A DNA stretch of 6,829 bases, taken from positions 1-6,829 of the forward strand of contig JAGVUW010000627.1 in the NCBI GenBank assembly GCA_019136035.1. The letters run 5' to 3'. The position numbers and the translations under genes are program-made. The stretch is from Verrucomicrobiota bacterium (lineage in GTDB: Bacteria > Verrucomicrobiota > Lentisphaeria > Oligosphaerales > JAFGRS01). Within the stretch, counting starts at the first letter, position 1. Each line of letters starts with the position of its first letter. Below, in pieces: positions 1-6,258 of this stretch. The notes beneath the pieces are model-generated. The model saw nothing but the letters and a program-made list of their open reading frames with translations, ran no database searches and was not told the origin of the DNA.

Positions 1-100
1 CTCGTCCTCGCCCCTCGCCCTCGTCCTCGCCCCTGTCCTCCTCCTCGCCCTCCTCCTCGTCCTCGCCCCTCGTCCCTCGTCCCTCGCCCCTCGCCCCTCG
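1..100. repeat. Degenerate G-rich (minus strand) short tandem repeat
   Basis: The plus strand is almost only C and T with scattered G. Read on the minus strand it is a run of CGAGGGG, CGAGGGA, CGAGGG and CGAGGA units, with some GAG triplets inserted. The right part (about 66-100) is the most regular, with five consecutive 7-base units; the left part mixes 6-base units and GAGGAG insertions. It starts right after the stop of the TraB/GumN-like gene and runs off the window, so its full length is unknown. The repeated GGG and GGGG runs on the minus strand could allow G-quadruplex formation; this is inferred from composition only. No convincing gene is seen in it. Confidence 0.85.
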
Positions 101-118
101 TGAACCGCCTCGGTTCAC
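100..118 (-). other. Perfect 8-bp hairpin spanning a stop codon
   Basis: Positions 100-107 (GTGAACCG) and 111-118 (CGGTTCAC) are exact reverse complements around a 3-base loop. The arm at 111-118 contains the TGA stop (115-117) of the minus-strand TraB/GumN-like gene. No T-run follows on the minus strand; the G-rich repeat follows instead. It could act as a transcription end or mRNA 3' stabiliser together with that tract, but it is not a canonical intrinsic terminator. Confidence 0.5.
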
Positions 119-1116
119 AGCCGCGTCACCGCGAAGCCGGCCTGGCGCAGACTCGCCACCAGGCCGCGCGCGCCGAGGAGGTGGCCGGTGCCGACGACGA
201 CGAGGTCGTCGCCCGGGCAACTGCCGGCACGGGCCCCCAGGGCCGCCTGCCAGGCGGCGTTGCGCGAGGTCAGGAAGCGCTCGCGCAGCTCCGGCGAGCT
301 GTCGAAGCCGGTGGTCACCAGCTCCTCGAGCGCCGCCAGGTCGCCGGCGAGGTAGGCGGTCAGCATCGCCTCGACAAAACCGCGCACATGCGCGACCTCG
401 GCCAGCGACTCACGCAGGAGCGCCACGCCGGACACATCCGAGAGGCCGGCAAAGAGGTCAATCTGGAACTCCGGGCTCTCGAGGGCTTCGATGGCCTTGC
501 CATCCGCCTGGCTGCGGCCGCAGAGGACGCGGTCGATGCCCCGCGACGGATCGACGCCGCTCTGCCGCAGCGCCAGACTCAGGAGCTGGTTGGCGCAGTA
601 CCAGGCGCGGTAGCGCTCCAGCCAGCTCGGCTCCAGGCCCAGCGGCGGCGGCCATTCGGCCTTGCGCTGCATCAGCACCGCGAAGGCCGGCAACTGGGTC
701 AGACGCAGGTCGGTCTCGAGGATGACCGTGGCGCAGGACTGGTACGCCGCCTCGATGACCGCCGGAAGAGGATAGAGCCGGTCGTCGCCGAAGTGCAGAC
801 TGCCGAGGAGGAAGATCGCCCCGCCGGCGGGCTTGTCCAGACGCCAGAAGACATGCTGGCCGCTGTGGCGGGCCACGCCAGGACCGGCCGACGCCGCCCG
901 CGGCATGGCCACCCCCGCCGGCGCCTCCGAGCCGGAGGCCACCTGGGCCAGCAGACGCGCCGACGACACCGCCCCCGGACACGCCGGTGTGCCGCGCTCT
1001 ACGGCTGCCAGCCGCACTCCCATGAAAACGCCTCCTGCCAGCATCAGCCACCCCGGAACCGGCCCAAGTGCCAGCGCCGCAGGCCCACCGGCCGACGCCA
1101 CCATACACGGTGACAT
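115..1116 (-). CDS. TraB/GumN family protein, membrane-anchored or exported
   Basis: The product is 333 residues. A Gly/Ala/Leu-rich hydrophobic segment at about 10-38 suggests a signal anchor or uncleaved signal, followed by a low-complexity linker to about 85. The TraB/GumN-type domain fills 87-333. Visible family features are an FWRLDKP strand, the first GxxH motif GSLHFGD (GSLH 105-108), the acidic ETD at 134-136, an RGID motif, RNAAW at 285-289, and the second GxxH motif in VGTGHLLG (GTGH 309-312). In the related TIKI proteins the two GxxH motifs and a glutamate are proposed to bind metal for proteolysis; all three elements are present, so a metallopeptidase-like role is plausible, but the substrate is unknown. 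An in-frame stop at 1144-1146 limits the start. ATG 1116 is the first start codon, with only a weak AGGG close upstream; ATG 1104 (M5) is an alternative. It is divergent from the TPR gene. Confidence 0.85.
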   Translation of the reverse strand: MSPCMVASAGGPAALALGPVPGWLMLAGGVFMGVRLAAVERGTPACPGAVSSARLLAQVASGSEAPAGVAMPRAASAGPGVARHSGQHVFWRLDKPAGGAIFLLGSLHFGDDRLYPLPAVIEAAYQSCATVILETDLRLTQLPAFAVLMQRKAEWPPPLGLEPSWLERYRAWYCANQLLSLALRQSGVDPSRGIDRVLCGRSQADGKAIEALESPEFQIDLFAGLSDVSGVALLRESLAEVAHVRGFVEAMLTAYLAGDLAALEELVTTGFDSSPELRERFLTSRNAAWQAALGARAGSCPGDDLVVVGTGHLLGARGLVASLRQAGFAVTRL

Positions 1117-1179
1117 CCGCCCTGCAACCCGCCCGATCCCCGATCACAGGGGCGCCGCAGGGCTGTTTGAAAGTCCGGT

Positions 1180-1280
1180 TCTGGCACCCTTTCAGGGTGC
1201 GTGGTTCGTGGAATCGCGTTTCCGGGGGTCGTGCTCTCGCGCGACCCCCGGCTACGATCTGGCACCCCTTCAGGGTGGCC
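1180..1280. repeat. Compound palindromic intergenic element (REP-like)
   Basis: The element has three parts. The outer parts are two direct copies of a 21-base sequence, at 1180-1200 and 1258-1278, differing at two positions and offset by 78 bases. The first copy is itself palindromic: GCACCCT (1184-1190) and AGGGTGC (1194-1200) around TTC; the second copy folds less well (5 bp at 1263-1267 with 1273-1277). Between them is a long hairpin: CCGGGGGTCG (1222-1231) pairs perfectly with CGACCCCCGG (1242-1251). The stem continues inward through one T/G wobble and two more pairs to a TCTC loop (1235-1238). The arrangement resembles dispersed REP/BIME-type elements. From memory, related sequences occur many times between genes in PVC-type genomes; only this one copy is visible here, so dispersal cannot be confirmed. 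Confidence 0.7.
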
Positions 1281-1332
1281 AGGCGAGCGCTGACGCGATC
1301 TTCGATCAGCCCTGGGGGCGCCGGGGCGCGGC

Positions 1333-1360
1333 TGTACAGAACCCGGGCGGGTGCTACATT
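1333..1360 (+). promoter_or_regulatory. Weak sigma-70-like promoter candidate for the TPR gene
   Basis: TGTACA (1333-1338) and TACATT (1355-1360) are separated by 16 bases, and each matches four of six consensus positions. The site lies in the most AT-rich patch of the spacer, about 77 bases before the TPR start codon. An imperfect operator-like inverted repeat, GGCGGG (1346-1351) and CCCGCC (1363-1368), brackets the -10-like hexamer. Such weak matches can arise by chance. Confidence 0.25.
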
Positions 1361-1436
1361 AGCCCGCCACTGAGAACACTCCGGCCCGGCGTGGGCGGTC
1401 CGGCGCCGGCCGTCCGACCGCCGGGCATAGCCAGAC

Positions 1437-4058
1437 ATGCTGACGTCTCTCGCCATCCTCTTCCGCAGCGCGGCCGCCTCGCCGGCGGCCCGACGCCTCG
1501 TGCCTTGCCTCGCCTTGGCTGTGGCCCTGCTGTGCCCCGCGCTCGCGGCTCAGGAGGCGGCAGCGAATCCGGCCGTGGCGAACCCCTACGCCTCGCGTGA
1601 CAAGGGCCTCAGCGCCATGGGCCAGGGCGTCTACGGCGCCGCTGCCGAGTTCTTCCTGGACTACCGCAAAGCCACCGGCCTGCGTGAGCCGGACTTTGCC
1701 GACGCCACGATCCACCTGGTCAAGGCCTGGGTGATGGCCGGCGACACCGCCAAGGCCGCCGAGGCCCTCGAGTTCCACCGCGCCCGCAGCCAGGACCTCA
1801 CCGAGGCCTACTTCCTGCATGCTTTGCAGTACTGGCGCGCCGTCATCCTGCGCGCCGAGGGGCACCTGCGCCCGGCCCAGCAGGCGGCGCTGCCCCTCCT
1901 CGACCGCGCCGTCGAGCCGGAGCTGCGCCAGAACACCCTCTACCTGCTCGCCGACCTCGACATCCTGCAGCAGCGCTGGCCCGAAGCCGAGGCGCACCTG
2001 CAGAGGCTCCTGCAGGAATTCCCCGGCGCGCCCCAGGCGGTCCGGGCGCGTCTGCGCCTGGCGTCGGTGCTGTTGGTGACGCAGCGTCTGCCGCAGGCCG
2101 AGGCCATCCTCGACGAGCTCCAGGGCAAGGTCAGCGAAGCCGACGCGCGCGAGGTCACGCGGTCGCGCGTCCTCCTGGCGGTCCAGCGTGGCGAACTCGA
2201 CCGCGCCGTCGAGCTCTACCGCGGCATCGCGTCGGGCCGGCCGCGCGAGCCCGACGCCGAGTGGTGGATCACCAGCTCGGCCCTCTCGGCGGCGCTGTGC
2301 GAGGCCGGTCGTCATGAGGACGCCCTGGCCATCCTGCCGCAGGTCAGCGCCATGGCCCTGACCGAGGACCAGCGTGTCGAGAGTCTCCTGCGTACGGCCG
2401 AGGCCCAGATCGCGCTGCAGCGCCTGCCCCAGGCCATCGACAGCCTCGAGCGCTTCAAGCGCGACTACCCGCGCCGACCGGAGAGCGTGCCGGTCCTCAT
2501 ACGCCTGGGCGAGCTCCTGCGCCAGACCAACAACGCCGCCACCGCGGTGGCCTACTTCGCCGATGTCATGGCACACCCCGGCGCCTCGCCGGCCTTCCGC
2601 TACCGCGCTGCCATCAGCCGTGCCGGCTGCCTGAAGGAGGCCGGCGTGCCCGAGCAGGCCGTCAAGGCCTACCTCGAGGCCGAAGCCTACGGCAGCAGCG
2701 CCACCGAGAAGGCCCAGGCCGTCCTCCTGGCCGCCGAGACCGCCTTCGCCCTCGGCGACTACGCCGCCGCCGCGGCCAGCTATGGCGCCGTCTGCGAGCG
2801 CTACCGCGAGACGGCCTTCGGCGAGGAAGCACGCTTCCGCCAGGCCCGCGCCCTGTTCGAACAGAAGAGCTTCGCCGAGTCGGCGGCCGCCTACGCACGT
2901 TTCATCGCCGAGTTTCCGCAGAGCCCGCAGCTCGAGACGGCGCGGCTCGAGCGCGCCATGGCACTGCGCCGCAGCGCCGGCAGCCGCGAGGAGTTCCAGG
3001 CTGCCTTCGCGGAGCTCTGGGCCTTCACCGAGCAGCACCCCGGGGCTGCGAGCGTGCCGCGGGCCCTCATGGAGGCCTACGAGGCGGCCCTCGGCGCCGG
3101 TGACTCGGACAGCGCCGTGCAGGCACTCTCGACGATCATCGACAGCCACCCCGCTGCCGAACTCTACCCGGACGCGCTCTACCACCGCACCGTGATGTAC
3201 TTCATGCGGGCTGAGTACGACAAGGCCGTTGCCGATGGCGAGGCCTTCCTCGAGAAGTTCAGCGCCCTGCCCCTGGCCCCGGATATCATGCTCCAGCTCG
3301 GCGACCACCACGCCAACCGCGGCGACTTCGAGCAGGCCAAGGGCTGCTTCTCGATGCTGGCAAGCAAGCACCCGCAGTCGGCCTTGGCGCCGGTGGCCCT
3401 CTACGAAGCCGCGCGCTGCTCGTACCGCCTCGACCAGCTCGACTCGGCCCTCGTCCTGCTGGACCAGATCCTGGCCATGGATAACCCCAAGCCCAAGGCC
3501 GATATCCTGGCCCGCGCCGAGTTCCTCTACGGCGACACCCTGGCCCGGCAGGACCAGTACGAGAAGGCCCTCGAGCACTTCGCCCGCGCCCGCGACCTCG
3601 CCGGCGAGACCCGCCTCGGCATCGCCGCCCAGGGCCGCCGCGGTGAGATGCTCTACGCCCTGGCCGGCGTCGACAAGGCCCGCCTCGACGAGGCCATCCA
3701 GTGCCTGACCGCCCTCACCGAGGCCCGCAGCACCCCGGCCGACCTCTGGGAAATCGCGACCTACCGCCTCGCCAAATGCCACGAACAGGCCGGCGACTAC
3801 AGCCGCGCCATCAAGTCCTACCTCGATATCTTCTACCAGTACGAGCAGGACCGCCGACAGAACCGCCGACGCGATTACCTCTACCTCGCCCGCAGCGTCT
3901 ACGACGCGGCACGCCTCCTCGAGATCAGCGGACGCAAGAACGACCTCTCAACCGCTGCGACCCTCTACGAGTACTACGCCGACCTCGAACTGCCGACCGC
4001 CGAAGACGCCCGTCGGCGCGCCCGCCAGATACGCGAGCGGCACGACCTGGCGCAGTGA
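1437..4058 (+). CDS. Large exported tetratricopeptide-repeat protein
   Basis: The product is 873 residues. Residues 1-37 look like a Sec signal peptide: a basic RR at 19-20, a hydrophobic core to about 34, and an AxA site (ALA, 35-37) giving a mature protein starting near 38. The rest is an Ala/Leu/Glu-rich helical solenoid with degenerate TPR units. It shows helix pairs such as AEAHLQRLLQEFPGAP (ending about 199), recurring aromatic-Pro turns (EFP 194, DYP 343, EFP 492, KHP 644), and a clear unit DQYEKALEHFARARDL near 706-720. The spacing and turns resemble YbgF/BamD-type periplasmic TPR proteins, which act as binding scaffolds rather than enzymes. No catalytic domain or C-terminal membrane segment is visible. 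An in-frame TAG at 1428-1430 makes ATG 1437 the first possible start, although no clear ribosome binding site precedes it. An epimerase gene follows after 89 bases. The partner and cargo are unknown. Confidence 0.85.
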   Translation: MLTSLAILFRSAAASPAARRLVPCLALAVALLCPALAAQEAAANPAVANPYASRDKGLSAMGQGVYGAAAEFFLDYRKATGLREPDFADATIHLVKAWVMAGDTAKAAEALEFHRARSQDLTEAYFLHALQYWRAVILRAEGHLRPAQQAALPLLDRAVEPELRQNTLYLLADLDILQQRWPEAEAHLQRLLQEFPGAPQAVRARLRLASVLLVTQRLPQAEAILDELQGKVSEADAREVTRSRVLLAVQRGELDRAVELYRGIASGRPREPDAEWWITSSALSAALCEAGRHEDALAILPQVSAMALTEDQRVESLLRTAEAQIALQRLPQAIDSLERFKRDYPRRPESVPVLIRLGELLRQTNNAATAVAYFADVMAHPGASPAFRYRAAISRAGCLKEAGVPEQAVKAYLEAEAYGSSATEKAQAVLLAAETAFALGDYAAAAASYGAVCERYRETAFGEEARFRQARALFEQKSFAESAAAYARFIAEFPQSPQLETARLERAMALRRSAGSREEFQAAFAELWAFTEQHPGAASVPRALMEAYEAALGAGDSDSAVQALSTIIDSHPAAELYPDALYHRTVMYFMRAEYDKAVADGEAFLEKFSALPLAPDIMLQLGDHHANRGDFEQAKGCFSMLASKHPQSALAPVALYEAARCSYRLDQLDSALVLLDQILAMDNPKPKADILARAEFLYGDTLARQDQYEKALEHFARARDLAGETRLGIAAQGRRGEMLYALAGVDKARLDEAIQCLTALTEARSTPADLWEIATYRLAKCHEQAGDYSRAIKSYLDIFYQYEQDRRQNRRRDYLYLARSVYDAARLLEISGRKNDLSTAATLYEYYADLELPTAEDARRRARQIRERHDLAQ

Positions 4059-4130
4059 CACGCGACCGGCTCGATGCGGCCTCCGCGACGCCGCGGCGGG
4101 GGCCGGACGGACGCGAGCGCCGCGACCGCC

Positions 4131-4138
4131 GGAAGGGG
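4131..4138 (+). promoter_or_regulatory. Ribosome binding site for the epimerase gene
   Basis: GGAAGGGG ends 9 bases before ATG 4148; a second purine patch, AGGA, is at 4141-4144. The open frame extends far upstream inside the TPR gene, so this site, together with where homology to the AGE family begins, decides the start. Confidence 0.65.
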
Positions 4139-4147
4139 CCAGGAACC

Positions 4148-5395
4148 ATGCTCGACGACACCCTGCGCCGCACCGAAGACTACCTCCGAGAGCGCCTGCT
4201 GCCCTTCTGGATCGCCCGCGCCCCGGAGCCCCGCCACGGCGGCTTCCAGACCAACTACGACCGCGACGGCCGACGCACCGGCGTGACCGAGAAGACCCTC
4301 CTCTGCCAGGCCCGCTGCCTGGTGACCCTGGCGCACGCCGCGCGCCTCGGCTGGACCTGGCCCGGCTGGGAGGCCTGGCTGCGGCAGGGCGTCGAGTTCC
4401 TGGAGAGGGCCTTTCGCGACCCGGAGCACGACGGCTACATCTGGGTCACCGAGTCCGACGGCACCTGGCGCGACGACCGCAAGGTCCTCTACGGCCACGC
4501 CTTCCTGATCTACGCCTACAGCGAGTTGGCCATGGCCCTGGGCTGCCGGGCCTGCCGCGACCGCGCCGAGGGCCTCTACGATCTCGTCGGCAGCCGCGCC
4601 GCGGACCACCGCCACGGGGGTTTCCTCGAGCACTTCACGCGCGCCTGGGAGGTCGATGCGGTCCGCGCCGACGGCGTCGTGCACAAGTCGCTCGATGTGC
4701 ACATGCACCTCCTCGAGGCCTTCACGGCGCTGCTCGAGCTGACCGGGAGCCCCTGGCACCGCCGCGGCCTGGAGGAGATCACCGAGCTGATCTTCAGCCG
4801 CTTCGTCGACCCCGCCACCGGCACCGGCATCAGCATGACCACCACTGACTGGACGCCCCTGCCGAATCTCCAGCTTGGGACGCTCTGGGGCAGTGACCGC
4901 TTCGAGCCGGCCGGCAAGCCGGTGACGATCACCTCCTACGGCCACAACATCGAGTTGGCGTGGCTCTACCTGCACAGCCTCGAGGTCCTCGGCCGCGACC
5001 GCGCGGAGGGCCTGCCGCGGGTCGTGCCCATCGCCGAACACACCCTCCGCCACGGCCTCGACACCGAGTTCGGCGGCCTCTTCACCGAGGGCGACCGCGA
5101 TGCCGGACCGACCGAGTTCACCAAGGAGTTCTGGCAGCAGGCCGAGGCCCTCGTCGGTTTCCTGGATGCCTTCGAACTGACCGGCGACGAGCGCTACCTC
5201 GATGCCTTCAGAAATGTCCACGACTTCGTCTTCAACCGCATGATCCACTGGGAACAGGGCGAGTGGTTCCCCCTCCTCGACCGCGATGGCACCGTCCTCT
5301 GGGACTACATGGGCCACCAGTGGAAGATCTGCTACCACACCATCCGCTCAATGTGCGAGGTCGTCATCCGCCTGCGCCGCCTCTCCGCCGCCTGA
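4148..5395 (+). CDS. AGE family epimerase, cellobiose 2-epimerase-like
   Basis: The product is 415 residues, the usual full length for the N-acylglucosamine 2-epimerase family, which folds as an (alpha/alpha)6 barrel and epimerises or isomerises sugars at C2 through an enediol intermediate. No signal peptide is seen, so it should be cytoplasmic. Expected landmarks occur in order: HGGFQTNYDRDG (30-41), the conserved arginine R56 in CQARCL, YGHAF (H117), HMHLLEA (H187), YGHNIELAW (H266) and WKICYHTIRSMCE (H397). R56, H187, H266 and H397 fit the arginine and histidines that line the active site in cellobiose 2-epimerases. The GHNIE and WKxxYHxxR forms are nearer to cellobiose 2-epimerase than to the N-acetylglucosamine enzymes or YihS-type isomerases, but the substrate cannot be fixed by reading alone. 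The gene may be co-transcribed with the TPR gene upstream. Confidence 0.9.
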   Translation: MLDDTLRRTEDYLRERLLPFWIARAPEPRHGGFQTNYDRDGRRTGVTEKTLLCQARCLVTLAHAARLGWTWPGWEAWLRQGVEFLERAFRDPEHDGYIWVTESDGTWRDDRKVLYGHAFLIYAYSELAMALGCRACRDRAEGLYDLVGSRAADHRHGGFLEHFTRAWEVDAVRADGVVHKSLDVHMHLLEAFTALLELTGSPWHRRGLEEITELIFSRFVDPATGTGISMTTTDWTPLPNLQLGTLWGSDRFEPAGKPVTITSYGHNIELAWLYLHSLEVLGRDRAEGLPRVVPIAEHTLRHGLDTEFGGLFTEGDRDAGPTEFTKEFWQQAEALVGFLDAFELTGDERYLDAFRNVHDFVFNRMIHWEQGEWFPLLDRDGTVLWDYMGHQWKICYHTIRSMCEVVIRLRRLSAA

Positions 5396-5410
5396 GCATC
5401 GCCCGTGCCG

Positions 5411-5428
5411 CGGCCGCCGGAGCGGCCG
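5411..5428. terminator. GC hairpin between convergent genes, possible terminator
   Basis: CGGCCGC (5411-5417) and GCGGCCG (5422-5428) form a perfect 7-bp stem with a CGGA loop. It sits in the 36-base gap between the epimerase stop and the DUF3465 stop, where a shared bidirectional terminator is expected. Neither side has a T-run, so its strength as an intrinsic terminator is doubtful. Confidence 0.4.
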
Positions 5429-5431
5429 GTG

Positions 5432-5956
5432 TCACTGGTAGCGCCGGCCCTGGTACTCAAGCCAGCCGCCCTGGTGGCGCCCGGCCGGGTCGTGGTGCGT
5501 CCAGTGCACCAGGCCGCCCTGGTGGTTCCAGACGTACTCGCCGTGGAAGCCGACGCGGTCACCGGCGGCCAGGCCGGGCAGGCGCGGCGCCAGGTCGATG
5601 TTGTGGGCGATCAGGAGGGTCTGCCCGGAGGCGAGCCGCAGCAGGAAGCGCTGGTGCCGGCTGCCGTCGTGGTCATCGGCGAGGACCTTGACGACCTCGC
5701 CCTCGCCGCGCACCGGGACGTCGTCAAGGCGTTCTCGGAAGGCCCGCGCGAGGGCATCTTCCGCGCCGGCGCGGTCCGCCGGCGCGGTGGTAGTGGTCGT
5801 CGGGGGCGGCGCCGGGGCCAGCGGGGCGCCGCCGGCAGCGGCCGGGTCGTCACGCCAGAAGCGCAGCACCAGGACGCCGACCACGACCACCAGCAGCGCC
5901 AAGGCCTGACGCCGCGTCAGGCGACGCGGTGCAGCCCCTCGAGACAGACCTCGCAT
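5432..5956 (-). CDS. DUF3465 domain protein with N-terminal membrane anchor
   Basis: The product is 174 residues. A basic N-terminus (several Arg to position 16) precedes one hydrophobic segment at about 18-32, then a Pro/Ala/Thr linker (38-60, including TTTTT at 53-57), then a compact domain at about 65-174. The domain matches my memory of DUF3465: GSRHQRFLL (98-106), SGQTLLIAHNIDLAPR (110-125), GDRVGFHGEYVWN (132-144), GGLVHWTHHDP (147-157) and GGWLEYQGRRYQ at the C-terminus. Conserved His residues (H101, H118, H151, H154, H155) could bind metal or nucleic acid, but the family has no established function that I know of. The likely topology is N-in, with the domain in the periplasm or on the cell surface. 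It is preceded by a strong ribosome binding site and lies 50 bases after the small lipoprotein gene, so the two are probably one operon. Confidence 0.85.
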   Translation of the reverse strand: MRGLSRGAAPRRLTRRQALALLVVVVGVLVLRFWRDDPAAAGGAPLAPAPPPTTTTTAPADRAGAEDALARAFRERLDDVPVRGEGEVVKVLADDHDGSRHQRFLLRLASGQTLLIAHNIDLAPRLPGLAAGDRVGFHGEYVWNHQGGLVHWTHHDPAGRHQGGWLEYQGRRYQ

Positions 5957-5963
5957 GATTCGT

Positions 5964-5971
5964 CTTCCCCT
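5964..5971 (-). promoter_or_regulatory. Ribosome binding site for the DUF3465 gene
   Basis: On the minus strand AGGGGAAG lies 7 bases before ATG 5956. The site supports that start, which places a basic n-region directly before the membrane segment. Confidence 0.6.
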
Positions 5972-6006
5972 GTCGCGGCCCGCCGCCGGCGGACCGCCGC
6001 AGCGCC

Positions 6007-6192
6007 CTACCGCCGGCGGAATCCCGGCTCCCAGAACCAGATGATGTCGCGGGTTACCACCCTGCCATCGGCATCGGCGCCGCCGCGCAGCACCTCGCCG
6101 GTGCGGCGGGTGCGCTCGGTGGTGCGGCTGACGCAGCCCGCCCCGAGAAGCAGGCCGCAGAGCACCGCGATGAGGCTTGGGCGTAGGGCCAT
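6007..6192 (-). CDS. Small putative lipoprotein
   Basis: The product is 61 residues when started at ATG 6192. This start gives a typical lipoprotein signal: Arg4, a hydrophobic stretch at 6-16, then LLLGAGC with the candidate lipidated cysteine at 20. Glycine rather than Leu/Val/Ile at -3 makes the lipobox slightly unusual. An upstream ATG at 6249 would add a 19-residue Arg-rich lead, and GAGG placed 7 bases before 6192 argues against it. The mature part is short and polar (Thr/Arg-rich), then VVTRDIIWFWEPGFRRR at the end, with an aromatic IWFWEP patch. No enzyme motif is seen and I cannot assign a function. Val at +2 rather than Asp would be compatible with outer-membrane sorting, if enterobacterial rules apply. 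The DUF3465 gene follows after 50 bases. Confidence 0.65.
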   Translation of the reverse strand: MALRPSLIAVLCGLLLGAGCVSRTTERTRRTGEVLRGGADADGRVVTRDIIWFWEPGFRRR

Positions 6193-6199
6193 ATCACGA

Positions 6200-6203
6200 C
6201 CTC
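6200..6203 (-). promoter_or_regulatory. Ribosome binding site for the small lipoprotein gene
   Basis: GAGG on the minus strand lies 7 bases before ATG 6192. It decides for this start over the ATG at 6249, which would put an Arg-rich segment before the lipoprotein signal. Confidence 0.55.
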
Positions 6204-6215
6204 GGTGCCGTCGTC

Positions 6216-6245
6216 CCCGGCGGCCGACTCCGGCCGGCCGCCGGG
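6216..6245 (-). terminator. Strong 11-bp GC stem-loop after the partial gene
   Basis: CCCGGCGGCCG (6216-6226) and CGGCCGCCGGG (6235-6245) are exact reverse complements with an 8-base loop. On the minus strand the stem begins 13 bases after the TGA of the partial gene (6259-6261) and ends 12 bases before the lipoprotein ribosome binding site. No T-run follows. It may terminate or attenuate transcription from the upstream gene, or stabilise its mRNA 3' end. Confidence 0.45.
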
Positions 6246-6258
6246 CCATACCGTTTCC

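Larger units (their letters stand above)
1117..1436. other. Divergent intergenic spacer, 320 bases
   Basis: This region separates the starts of the TraB/GumN-like gene (minus) and the TPR gene (plus). It contains the compound palindromic element at 1180-1280 and a weak promoter-like site near 1333-1360 inside an AT-richer patch. Open frames crossing it translate to Arg/Pro-rich sequence and overlap the palindromes; I regard them as non-coding. I could not identify a promoter for the minus-strand gene. Confidence 0.7.

Noticed and set aside
1..100. Possible CRISPR array
   Set aside because: Units are 6-7 bases without unique spacers, so this is a simple tandem repeat.
100..1113. 337-residue plus-strand frame over the TraB/GumN-like gene
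   Set aside because: It is Arg/Gln/His-rich without motifs, while the minus strand shows ordered family motifs including both GxxH sites.
458..1456. 332-residue minus-strand frame overlapping the TraB/GumN-like gene and spacer
   Set aside because: It is a frame-shifted shadow of that gene, and its upstream part translates the palindromic repeat.
833..1600. Plus-strand frame through the divergent spacer into the TPR gene
   Set aside because: It overlaps three better-supported features, crosses the palindromic element and has Arg/Pro/Gly-rich random-like sequence.
1359..3782. 807-residue open frame antisense to the TPR gene
   Set aside because: It is Gly/Leu/Glu/Ala-rich with no recognisable domain and mirrors the strong third-position GC bias of the TPR gene. 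The plus strand has a signal peptide and TPR-like helices, so the antisense frame is a shadow.
3701..4147. 149-residue upstream extension of the epimerase frame
   Set aside because: It overlaps the end of the TPR gene in another frame, is Arg/Pro-rich, and the ribosome binding site and family homology both start at 4148.
3974..5338. 454-residue open frame antisense to the epimerase gene
   Set aside because: Its low-complexity Val/Ala/Glu/Gly composition and complete overlap with a clear AGE-family gene mark it as a shadow.
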